A stretch of 64,000 nt of DNA from Raffaelea ambrosiae (taxonomy: Eukaryota; Ascomycota; Sordariomycetes; Ophiostomatales; Ophiostomataceae), in NCBI GenBank assembly GCA_002778195.1, contig PCDI01000005.1:1021075-1085074 (forward strand), in the 5' to 3' direction. The position numbers were made by a program, and so were the translations under genes. Of the stretch, positions 31,290 through 42,108 are shown piece after piece. The notes under the pieces were generated by a model. It saw nothing but the letters and a program-made list of their open reading frames with translations, did not search any database and had not been told where the DNA came from. The stretch's first letter is position 1. Each line of letters begins with the position of its first letter.

Positions 31290-33580
31290 CTTGGCTAGCA
31301 GGCTGCTGGGGGTCCTCTTTTTTGCCGTTTCCTGTTTGCCGGCTGAATCAACTGTCAGGGTGAATTGTCAGGGTGACAGGGCCCCTGGAAACGCTGTGAC
31401 TCTGACTCTCTGACGGACTGGATATTATTCTATATCCTCACCAGGAGGAGTGGGCGGAGGGTGACGAGAAAAGGGAGGGAGGGGTGGAACGGGTGGTGGT
31501 GCAGAATGGAGAGAGGGAACGGCCCTGCTTTCCCCTGTTTCTTATTTGCCCGATTTTCCCTGTAGCCTGGTCGTATTATAGCGAAACAGATAGCAGAAGG
31601 CGATGCTATATGACGACAATATGGCGATTATATGGCAGTGCTGTGGTGTTATAGGTGGTGCAGCCGAGCAGGCAAAAAGGCGAGGCACGAAAGTTTAGAA
31701 AAAAAAATAAAAGGGTATCTTGCGGGAGTACAAGAGTACGAGGCACACAGCATGAAAGAAATGTACAGATGGGGAAGACGCAGAATGTACAGAAAGAGAC
31801 AAGAAGAACCGAGTGGTCCGGCGAGTGGTAGGCAGTGGTGGTAACGAGCGGCTGGGCGTTTCGAAATGTCCGAGAAAGACAGCAGGCGGCGCACAGTGTC
31901 AGAGAATGATCGGGTGGTGATGCGGCCTGGGCAGACAGTGGGTGTTGGTTGCAGTGAGATAGATACTTTGTAGGATACTTTGTAAGATCCCTTTTCTGTC
32001 AACCCTACAGTGCCTCGTTGCTTATTCGCATCGGTCGTGCTGGCAGTGGACCGCGGCAGGGGAGGGGCACAGACAGAAGGAGGAGGGCATCAAGCAGAAG
32101 GCAGGAGTGTGAAACGAGAGACTATGCGAACGGGGGCGCAATTGGACGGCAGCAAAGCGGACAAGAGGGAGCATAAATAAAAGGCAAACGGCAGGAAAGT
32201 GAGATCGCGAGGCAGAAAAGCGAGGGAACCCGAGGGAACCGAAAAGCTGGAAATGTGAAAAACGACCACACACAGAGAGGCCAAAGAAAAAAAAGCCAAA
32301 GAAAAAAAAAGACAAAAAGCTTCCCACTCCACCGGGGGCGGGTCGTAACGTGGATTTGAATGCCGACGGCTGTGCGGGCGGTTGTGTGTGCGCAGTGCGG
32401 GCGGAGGCTGTTGTGCATATGCGCGCTGCCGCGAGACAAAGGTTGAGGGCTTGAGAACAAACAAAAAACGAGAGAGCGTGTGGAGTGACAAAGAAAGAGG
32501 AGAAGACGAGGGAGAGGGAGAGAGGATGAACGGAGAATATGTTTGTTGTCGCAAGGAGAGAAAGAGAGAGAGAGAAGCAAGAGGAATGCGCAAGGAAAAA
32601 GAAAGCATCAGGTCAGAAGAAGAAAGGCTAAGACGAGCTAACTACTAACTGCTCGTATGTGAGACTAAGAACAGCAGGAACGAGGAATACTGTGATCGGC
32701 TGTTGGTCGCTCTTTCTTCGACTTCGCCAACGTCTCTTGTGGCAACCGCGGTCGCTCCTGCCTGGTCTTCCGCGGGCGTCGTGCACACGCGCCTTCCCGA
32801 CGAGAATGAGAGGCAGCTGCTCGAGCGCGAAAAGAAGAGGCAACGCGACGGAAACACCGTCATCAGACCCCCCGGTTGCCCGTTCGTAAGATGCCATCAC
32901 CTATTGCCGTACTCGCACACAGTAACAGGCTGCCTGCGAAGGAGTTGCTTCCCAGCAGGATCAAATTAGCTGGGGTCGACGTGGAGATGGGCCGTGGGCC
33001 AAGGCGTGGGCGAAAAGCGTGGCCTGGTTTGACTACGAGTATGTATGGTATGTAAGATCAGCCACAGGCCATGACCCCAGCCAGGCCAGTCAGGTCGCTT
33101 CTTCCCTAATCCCTGTCCCGTCCACTCTTTCCCTTCCACCCCTCCCATGTCGAGACCGGGTGGCTGAAACAACCAGGTGGTTAAAGAGCAAGAAAAAGGG
33201 GCAGGCGGCCAGCTCAAGGTGCTTAGAGTGTTGGGCACCCCAAAAAGCAACTTGCGATGCATCGCTGTTGCTGTCCCTTTTTTCTATTCTTTCTACTCGC
33301 AACGGTAGACCCTCTTGAATCACCGACAGCCTACAGAAAACGGACAACGGCGAACGGTTTACCCATCCGGCAAAACGTCTGTGCTCAAGGCTAAGAAACC
33401 CGATCGTTCCCACAGCTTGTACGGGGACGGAATACTGCCGTTTTGCTGAGAAAAGAGGAAAATACCAGCCTGTGACAAAAAAGAAAAGTCCGTTTATGGG
33501 GGTCAGGGACTCTGAGACCCCCCCGAGAAAGCGCCAACGGCCCAACAGTTCAAGAAAAAGAGGGTCCAAGTTTTGGGGCT

Positions 33581-33637
33581 CTTACTATGTACTACTTTAA
33601 CGCACATACTCGTACTAACTATGCAGTACATAGTAAG
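33581..33637. repeat. 57-base element with perfect 13-base terminal inverted repeats
   Basis: The left end CTTACTATGTACT (33581-33593) is the exact reverse complement of the right end AGTACATAGTAAG (33625-33637). The 31-base loop is unrelated to the arms. The arms belong to the same motif family as the 4.0-6.6 kb palindromes. Confidence 0.85.
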
Positions 33638-33917
33638 ACCCGGGCTAGTTTTCAGGAAGAGGAAAAAAAAAGAACTGCTCTGTCGCAGTCTGTCGGCGAT
33701 CCAAGAAACACCAACAAGCCCCTATTTCTGGACTTTTCTTCACTTTCTTTACTGCTCAAACGCACTGTCTCAGAGTCTTTACTCCACTGTGGGATGCAGG
33801 GAGGCTTGCGCTACTGCCGGCCCTAAGAGGAAACCCACCTTTGACATTCCTTCTCGTGGCGGAGTGTTCCTGCTTCCTAGACTTCTTAAACTAATAGTTA
33901 GTACCTACTCGGACTCG

Positions 33918-33933
33918 TACATAGTACTATGTA
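33918..33933. repeat. Perfect 16-base palindrome
   Basis: TACATAGTACTATGTA is its own reverse complement and is identical to the core of the palindrome at 4008-4033. Confidence 0.92.
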
Positions 33934-36452
33934 GAATTCGGGTCTCGGGTTTTAGTCAGTAAGCCAGAAACCTGCAGGCCTTCTGCAGTTGGGCGTCCTG
34001 CATCTTTGGTTCGCTACCCCCCGGAGCCTGGAAATTGGAAAGGGGGGCCGCCGTTAGTTTCGTGACGTCCTTTTGTTTCTCGAGTTCTTTTTATTTGTGT
34101 GCTTTGCTTAAGAGTTCGAGTTCTTCCCAATCTTTTCTGGCTCTGGTTGCGCGCCGCGTAAGACGCAACAGACGCAGGCACACACATGGTGGTTGTTGCT
34201 ACTCTGCATCTGCATCTGCATGGTATCTTATTTATTTTATTTCATTTTTTTCGGTGTCGGTTCACACCAATTCACTGTGCAAGACCAAAAAAAAAAAACA
34301 ATAATTATCGCAGGATTCCTGTCCTGGCAACAAACAGGAACAAGAAGGAATGCGTAGGCTCCTCTACTGCATAGTCTGTACACTTGAACAAGCAGGTTGG
34401 TAATAAAGATAGACTTAAAGAAGAAATGGTGTGGTTGATCCGAACATGTTGGCCCAACCCGGTTTTCCTTGTTTCTCTCCTTGTTTGTTTCTGTTTGCCC
34501 CTTTCCTTCTCAACGGTAGATCATCCCTGCCGCTACTCCCACATGTCTCTGCTTTCTCTCCCTGGGCAACCCCATTCTGTTCACGGCAAACACACCGCCT
34601 CAAACCCGGTTCAGCAGTCTCCTACCCAGGTCCCACGTGTTTTTGTTTGAGGTCGGTTTGGAGGACGCCCTGCATGACATCGCTGGAAAGCTCGAGACGG
34701 CGATCGCGCCTTTGCTCGTGCTCCAAATTATGCAGTTAAACGTAACTGCTGTGTATTCATACGTTGTAGCTTTCCAGGCAAAGATCAAAAACGATATGCT
34801 CTTTCCGGCATGTATCAAAATACGAGTATGACGCTCTTGTCAGACTCTTCTTCCTTGTAGCCCCATAACTACCTTGCATCTCATACAAAGCTTGTAGGCG
34901 AGATGGGCACAAAAATCAAGGTCCAAGCCGGGGGGGCCGGCCGCGGGAAGAAAAAAAAACACTCCAAGAATAGCAAAGATTGCCTCAGTTTCGCAAATGT
35001 TGGCAGCAAGACAAGGCAGGTCTTGCCCCCCCTGGTCATGAGCTCGGCCTGCTAGGTGGCCTCTGCAGTGTCAGCCCTTCCAGGTCGCCTCGTTTCGGTT
35101 GGCTGTTCGCCTCCGAGTTGCCAAACACAGGAAACCCGACCCCCCGACGCGGGCGCAAAATGACCGAAGGGCTGAACTGTTGTACTGGGGCTTAGACAAA
35201 GGAACAGTCCCGGCATCGTAACCAGTTAACTTTAACGCACTGCATGCACTCGTATTCGCCAACCATACTTCGAAAGGAGGAAGTCATAATAAGACAATAA
35301 GGAATAGGCAATTTTCCGTTGAAAAGAACCCCAGGAGCCAAAAAATGCTGACTGTCGCACAACATGCTGTTTCCTGTCGTCATTGTCGCATTCCCCTTTT
35401 GTCCCTTCAGATGGCTGCAACCCTGACTTGTACCCTGACTTGTACCACGGCCCCCATATTGTTGTCACGGTCTGCGCCCAGCCCGCCGGGAAGGCCAGCA
35501 GCAAAATACGGTGTAAACAGACAGGCACAAAATGACACCCTTTCATTTGTGGCAAAGAGAATCTGCGTGGCACGGACGCCGCGAGGTGAGACGACATGCG
35601 GGCTGGCTCGTGATTCCGACGCTCGTGACTTGAACTTATCCCCTTCGCGCAAGACGGTTGACCGCCTCGGTGCCTTTTCTTCTTACCCTTTTCTGACTCG
35701 TCCATCTTCTGTCTTCGTGTTTTTCTGGATTTCAATTTTCTATTCTCTTCTATAGATTCCATTTCCGTGGTATTGCAAACGACTCATTTCTTTGCAACGT
35801 TCTATGAAACACAATGCGGGCGCTATCTTCCGGGGATGGAGGAGAAGGAGGGATAAAAGTGAGATGCGGTGATGGTGGGAATGTCTGTGACGGTGGAGGA
35901 GCTGCGTGTGGAAGTGAGAAGGCGCAGCGACGTTGACAGGTGAGTCGTTGGAGAGGGAGCGGTTTCGATCGGCGAGAGACGTTGAGAAGAACACAACTCG
36001 GTGAAGGCAAACGAGGTTACAAGGGTGAGGTGAACGCAAAAGAAACGAAGGAGAAACGAGGATTTGAAGATTTGAAGAAATGAGGAAAGGGCGGAGGGAA
36101 GAAGTGAAGGAAAGAAGGAAACAAAGCAAACATGCAAACATGCAAACAAGAGATCGGAATGAGACAACGAACGACGAGAATACGTTAAAGAGAACGATGC
36201 AAAGGATGCCGGCGCCGCCATCGTGTCATCATGGAAAGTGAAAAGTAAGAGATCACAGCAATAGCAACCAAGACAGATAGCCCCTTCATTCCTCCCCACG
36301 GCGTCTCGTTTTTCTGTCCGCCTTCGGCCAAGTCTGCCGTTCCCGGCTCACTTTGCTCAAAGCTTCCCAGGGTTTTCAACATCTCGAAGGTCTCGGGAGA
36401 CTCCAGAATCGATGATGTGGCCTCAGAGGTCCTGGCAGTTCCAGTCTCAAAG

Positions 36453-37268
36453 TCAAAGATTATATCCCCGCTTCGGAAAAGTCACGCCCTCTACGGCCGG
36501 GTTGTCGACGAACCAGCTGCACCGGTCACCAGCACCATCGTTGACCAGAGCACACGGGAGGCCACTGTCCTGGTCGAAAATCTGCTTCATGATGTCCTTC
36601 TTGGAGCCGCCCGTCGCGACAAAGGCCACGCGCACGCTGTGTGTCACCACAGGCAGTGTCAGAGTGACGCGCTTTGGCGGCGGCTTGGGGCTGTCCTCTA
36701 TGGGCGCGACCCAGGCGTTCGACTCGCGCAACAGCTCGTGGCCGGGGAACAGGCTGCAAGTGTGGCCGTCGGGGCCGCAGCCCAGCAGCAGCAGGTCGAA
36801 GATGGGGAGCCGCACGCTGTCGCGGCTAGCAAAGGATGTCACGAGCACCTGCTCGTACTGGTCGGCGAGCTCCTGTGGGTCGTCGAGAAGAGTGGTGTCA
36901 ATGGTGTGGACAGTGGGCTGGCCCTGGCCGGCAGGAATCTTGTCGAGCAGCTCCTTCTTCAGCAGGCCGTAGTTGGAGTCGGGGTGGTCGAGGGGGACGG
37001 CGCGCTCATCGGCGAAGAAGATCTCCCACTTGTCAAACTTGACAGCGTCGTCGCCGTCGGAAGCGCCGTTCGTGGTGGTCCCGCTGCCAGAAGACGGGGT
37101 CAACAGGGCCTTGGCCAGGGTGGCGGGCAGACTGCCGCCGGACACGCCGACCTTGAACACGCCGTGGCGAACGAAACCCGCGTTCTGGCACTGGATGATG
37201 TAGGACCGCAAGGCTGGCGCCAGAGCGTCCACGTCGGCAAAGGCGTAGAGGTTAGTCTGCTTGCCCAT
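36453..37268 (-). CDS. sol3: 6-phosphogluconolactonase
   Basis: A single exon encodes 271 residues, the usual length for fungal Sol-type enzymes. It hydrolyses 6-phosphogluconolactone in the oxidative pentose phosphate pathway, in the cytosol. Motifs in order are GVSGGSLPATLAKAL (phosphate loop), WEIFFADERAVPLDHPDSNY (the DER catalytic segment), then LLLLGCGPDGHTCSLFPGHELL, and near the end WFVDNPAVEG. A short Ser/Gly/Thr insert (SSGSGTTTNGASDGDD, about residues 59-74) is local. The start MGKQTNLYAFADVDAL matches the family's N-terminus. Upstream on the minus strand lies a CT-rich leader with a 23-base C run (plus-strand G run 38032-38054). Confidence 0.95.
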   Translation of the reverse strand: MGKQTNLYAFADVDALAPALRSYIIQCQNAGFVRHGVFKVGVSGGSLPATLAKALLTPSSGSGTTTNGASDGDDAVKFDKWEIFFADERAVPLDHPDSNYGLLKKELLDKIPAGQGQPTVHTIDTTLLDDPQELADQYEQVLVTSFASRDSVRLPIFDLLLLGCGPDGHTCSLFPGHELLRESNAWVAPIEDSPKPPPKRVTLTLPVVTHSVRVAFVATGGSKKDIMKQIFDQDSGLPCALVNDGAGDRCSWFVDNPAVEGVTFPKRGYNL

Positions 37269-39898
37269 GTTGCCTGTTTCTGTTTTGTGTTTTGTGTTTT
37301 GTTTGTGTATTGTGTGTATGAGGGTCTGGCGGGGTCGTTTTTTTTTTCCTGGTCTTCGTCACGTATGCTTCGTGCAAAACGTGGCTTGTATATATCTGTG
37401 TCTCGTTTCTTGTCGGCGAGTATCGTGACCAAAGAGGCAAATGCTCTGAACGAATGGATCTCGAAAGGGAAAACGCGGTGCGGTTGGACGAAAGGGTCCC
37501 GTCCGTGGTTGTCTCCTGCTTGAGCTGTGTTTGCCACAGAGGGTATTCGCAGACGAGACGAGAAGTGGATCAATGAATGGGTCGACTGATGCTCCAAGGC
37601 GATCAGACCAGTCTTCTGCAAAGGCGGTGTAACCGTGCCAACAGGCGAGGCAAATAATGCGAAGATGAATGAGTGAGGGGAGAGAGGGGGTGACGTCGAG
37701 AAGGGCGAGTCAGGAAGGAGCTTGTAAGCAAGCTGTCTCGAGACTGTGTTCGATCTCGTGGTACCACGTTAATAGGAGGGGCAGCCAAGCAGGTTACAGA
37801 GGCTGGACGAGGCGAAAGTAGCTCCGGTTGTGGTGGTCTTTTTAGCTCGTTCCTTGGTTCCTTTTTGGGAGTTCGGATTTTTGCTGGATGGCGCAAAGTT
37901 TGTGATGTTTTGCGCAGCAGAGAAAAAAAAAAAAGGGAGAGCGGCCGTGATGGTGAAGGAAGTAGGAGTGTAGTCTCCGTCTTGGCAAGTAGACAAAATC
38001 GAGCCGGATGAGTCGAGCTGGTCAGCTTGGAGGGGGGGGGGGGGGGGGGGGGGGCGAAGAGAGAGAGCAAGCAGCGAAACGGCCAAGGATGGAGGGGAGA
38101 TAAGGTAAATGTGGGAAGATAATAATAGGCCGATGGTTTGGGGAATTCGGTGGGTGCGACTGGCGAGCAAGAGAGTGAGCTCAGACGCTGGAAGCCTTGC
38201 CTGGGACAGGGAAAGTGAATGAAAAGTGAGGCGTCACAAGTACAAGGGCAAGGGCGGCAGAGCAGAAAAAGAGCACAAATAAGGAGTGAGGGACAAGTGA
38301 AGGACGAAAATGACGAAAATGGGCGGGAAGTACCAGATGGAGGGGTTGGTTGCGTTGTTGTGGGTGCTGGCAGCCCTGCTTTATGCAGATCCGGAGGACG
38401 ATGACGAAGGGTCCAGCCAAGCGGGGGGGGGGGGTGATGCTGCCGCTGGACGGTGTGGGACGTGAGGGTGTCGTGGAAGGCTGTCGAAGGGATGGGACAG
38501 GAAGCTTTTCGTTGGGGGCAGATTTATGGCGAAAAAAAATTCGAGAAAAAAAGAATTGGCGATGTTCTCGAGAGTTCTGTCGGTCTGATCGTGCCTTCCC
38601 AAAATGGAGCACGTAGAAAATTGTCGAAGTGGAAATTGCGCTTGGCGGGGTGGCCGCTATTATCGATAACCAGACAAAGCCCTGCGTTGGCAGTCCTGAA
38701 CGGCAGGAACGGGAGGGTAGCCAGTGTTCGCGCTGGCACGTCACTGTGGGACGGCGGTGGCCAGCCAGTCTGCTGGCGGTATCCGCCACCAGGGAACGTG
38801 CTGACGACTGCCACCCGCATACGCTAGACAGGTCTTAGCGCAGCCCAATGCCAGGCAACGCATTGGGCGACAGCAGACGGCAGAGGTTGCTGGTGTCTCT
38901 CGTCTGGGTATTTCTCCGGCGCGGAAGGCAAATGCGGTCTCCAATGGAAGGAATAGCAGTTGAAAAAGACGCCGAAGTAGAATCGCATGCAGGTGGGCCT
39001 TGGGCGCGAGATGCGGGCGAGCGTTCAGGCGTGAAGAAGGTTCAGACTCGCAGTGTTACGCGGAAACAGCCGTGAAAAGGGCGATTCGAGGACGACGAGC
39101 AGGCGGAAGACCCAGCAAAGGCATAGAATAAATGAGATCTAAGACATCTCCAATCTACCGTCAATCTAACGCATCTCGTGTCTTATGCAGGGACCACGGG
39201 ATAGCCAAAGACACCTATTGCGTCATAGGCAGCATCAGGCCGCCAACGCTTTCCCCAGAGTCGTTGCCCCTCCGCAACAGAGCTTACGTGCGGCCGGCAG
39301 GAGCGGCTGCCGGACCTTCCCTCAGCTGGCAGGCCAGGCCATCCGTCACCGACAGCGGAGCCCGGGCAGCTTGCCAACGGTTCTCGGCACATGGAGCGTG
39401 GACCTAGCCAGCTGCTGACTCATGCTCCACGCCGAATCGATGAAAGAGGCAGGTGTGCCATCTCTGTATGTCGCCAAGCGTCCACGCAAAGACAGCCCGG
39501 AAAATCTCCAAAAGAACGGGGACAATGAAAATGAAAAATGCGCGTATATACCGAAAAAAGCCGGCGGCGAGCGATTGACGTGCAAAAGCAGGTCGCGCGA
39601 GGGCGGTTCGGTGGCGGCGCCCGGTCCGAACTGTGAGCGAGCCTTTTTGAGCCTATTTAAGAGTTTTAACTAAGTGTCCTACCCCAAAATAATTCATAGC
39701 ACTTGCCATTTTTATCGACATTTTTAATGCTCATTTCCAATCTGTGAGGGGCAGCTCCAACGCTCCGGCATCGCAACGACGACGACCTGTGAACACGGGC
39801 AGGGGCAGCTCTTTGGATATTTCCTGCGTCTGTTGGATCATTGCTGTTCGTTTGTTTGTTTGGCTATTCTTTCATTTCCTTCGTCGTCTCCCGCCGCC
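37269..39898. other. Divergent intergenic region between sol3 and pho13
   Basis: The left 900 bases are CT-rich on the minus strand (sol3 leader and promoter), with GTTTT repeats near 37280-37315. The right part (39660-39898) is the pho13 promoter and leader. The middle (38200-39600) has no recognisable gene. Confidence 0.55.
38032..38054. repeat. 23-base G homopolymer
   Basis: An uninterrupted G run on the plus strand, that is poly-C in the sol3 upstream region. Shorter G runs lie nearby, for example at about 38420. Confidence 0.95.
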
Positions 39899-41064
39899 AT
39901 GGCTGAACCTAAATATCTCAGTGGAGATGCCGCGGGCATCTCAGCCTTCCTCGACAAGTTTGATGTATGGACGCCCAATTGTGTATTTGGCCATAGACTC
40001 TACTGACTCTTTCGCAGACATTTTTGATAGACTGCGATGGTATGCGCCCGCATGCGTTTGCCATTTTCTCCCTGCTCTGTCGTCCCTCTGGGACCGACTG
40101 CTCGGCCGGCATACTGACTTCGAACAGGCGTCCTGTGGTCCGGCGACCATGTCTTTGATGGCATCCCGGAGACTATCAAACTTCTGCACAGCAAGGGTAC
40201 GGTTCTCTGTGTCCTCTTTGGTTCCCGGTCTGCGTCACAAGTTTCGCTCTAACACTCCCAGGCAAACGCACTGTCTTTGTCACAAACAACTCCACCAAGT
40301 CCCGTGCTGAGTACCTGAAAAAGCTCACCGGCAAGGGCATCCCGTGCACCGTTGAGGACATCTTTGGCTCATCCTACTCGGCCGCCATCTACATTGCCCG
40401 CATTCTCAAGCTGCAGCCCCCCCGTAACAAGGTGTTTGTGCTTGGCGAGGCCGGCATCGAGGCCGAGCTCCAGAGCGAGGGCGTTCCTTACATCGGCGGC
40501 ACCGACCCGGCCTACCGGAAGCTTGGCATGGAACCAGACGACTTTGCCGGCATCGCCACCGGCTCGACCATGGACCCCGACGTCGCCATCGTGCTGGCCG
40601 GCCTCGACTTCCACGTCAACTACTTCAAGCTCGCCCACGCCCACGGCTACCTGCGGGGCGACCACCGCCCGGACGACAAGGATGCCGAGGGCAAGAAGGC
40701 CCTGTTCTTGGCCACCAACACTGACAGCACATTGCCCATGCACAACAACTTTTTCCCGGGCGCCGGGTCGGCGTCGGTGTGCAACCTGACCAACATGACG
40801 GGCATTGTGCCGACGGCGCTGGGCAAGCCGAGCCAGGCCATGATGGACGCGATCGAGGGGCGGTTCCAGCTGGACCGGGCGCGGACGTGCATGATCGGCG
40901 ACCGGCTGAACACGGACATCCAGTTTGGCGTCGAGGGCCACCTAGGCGGCACGCTGGCGGTGCTGACGGGCGTCAACAAGAAGGGGGACTGGGCCAAGCC
41001 GGATGCGCCGGCCGTGCCCGCGTACTATGTGGACGCACTGAGCGATCTTCGGGGGCCCAGATAG
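39899..41064 (+). CDS. pho13: PHO13-type HAD phosphatase (4-nitrophenylphosphatase / phosphoglycolate phosphatase)
   Basis: Four exons (39899-39964, 40018-40039, 40128-40196, 40262-41064) join in phase for 319 residues. The second exon is only 22 bases and encodes TFLIDCD, so the HAD nucleophile Asp27 and general acid Asp29 of the DxDG motif come from it; the Gly is split by the next intron. Motif II is VFVTNNSTKSR. A C2 cap domain with GLDFHVNYFKLAHAHGYL follows, and motif IV is MIGDRLNTDIQFG. Length and order match yeast Pho13 and mammalian phosphoglycolate phosphatase, which clear 2-phosphoglycolate and other toxic side products of glycolysis. All introns have GT-AG ends. Confidence 0.95.
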
Positions 41065-42108
41065 AGGGGGGCCACGAGGGAGGAGGGGGAGGGGGTGGGG
41101 GGTTCGTAGAAAAGTAGACGGGATCTACAGGAGTGGCTATAAGGCTAAGGACAGGCCAGGGACCATCTAGCATCTAGACAGATATTTACCTGTTGGTAGA
41201 GACCAGAGACACAGTCAAACAAATCTAGACCATAGACAAGACAAAGAGGATATCTGTTGCAAACCTCGACCAGCTCCAATCCAAGAGGTGACGTTTTACA
41301 GTCTTTGAGGTCGTACGACACTACGTGTAGTACTGGTTTGGCCGGGTTTCCGGCGTAGAACAGCGGATTGTTAGAAAGCAAACTAATCAGCCTAACAGAG
41401 AATGTGTCTTGGACAAAGACTAGATTTTGTTTCGCAACTTTGGCCTGTCCGAATCACGGGGCAACCGGCGTAGCCCGACATTCCAAACAGAATTTCAGAA
41501 TACTGTGGAATATTCGCTAGGATGTGGTCATTTGTATGGTCATCCTGTGCAAACAAAACAAAACAATGCTAGCGAAAAGAGATGACAAGCACGAAAAAAA
41601 ATTTGTGGGAAAAAATTATATAGAACTACTTTGTAATTAAAAAAAAAAAAAAAAAAAAAAAAACCGAGCTTTTTATTTTATTTTCAAAGAGAAAACAAAC
41701 AAACGAAACAAGAAAATAGTCCCCAGAATAGCGAAGAAAGCAGAAGAAGAGCTGTGAATTAGAAAAGAACCCTGAACAAGGGATATCTTGAGTTCGATGC
41801 AAAAGCCGTTGAAAGGAGGGGCGAAAAGATGCAGCTAAAGAAGGTTAAATTTTTTTCTGCCGGTTTTATTCTGCCCATGCCTTTTTTTTACTTCGAGTTT
41901 GCCTCGACACACAAACATCGATCGGCATCAAAGTACAATTCTATTGCAGAAAAAAAAAACCAGCAATACCCTCTGGTAGATACAAATCCTATTGCTTGGC
42001 TTTTTGGGGGAGGCTTTATTTTTCCTTTTTTTTCTCTTATTTTCATATGTCCTTTTTCTCTTCCTCCCCCTGTCGTCTTTCCTTTCTCTTCTTTGCCCCC
42101 TCTTACTC
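41065..42108. other. Intergenic, pho13 3' flank and SET-gene promoter
   Basis: It contains a 25-base A run (41639-41663), AT-rich 3' flank before it and a CT-rich leader from about 42015. No gene was seen. Confidence 0.55.
41639..41663. repeat. 25-base A homopolymer
   Basis: An uninterrupted A run about 575 bases past the pho13 stop. It has no adjacent target-site duplication or retroelement sequence that I could see. Confidence 0.95.

Larger units (their letters stand above)
31290..36452. other. 5.2 kb gene-poor interval
   Basis: The left 1.4 kb (to about 32650) is CT-rich on the minus strand and fits the promoter and leader of the gene starting at 31289. Two palindromic elements lie at 33581-33637 and 33918-33933. 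A second minus-strand CT-rich tract runs from about 35740 to 36300, but no convincing coding exons follow it to the left. Several open frames of 120-180 codons exist; none has a recognisable domain or sensible composition. Confidence 0.55.

Noticed and set aside
35232..35762. Minus-strand frame of 176 codons
   Set aside because: Composition is random-like, no domain or splice context, and it crosses no conserved motif.
41639..41663. Poly-A run as the tail of a retroposed copy
   Set aside because: The sequence before it shows no gene similarity and no target-site duplication was seen.
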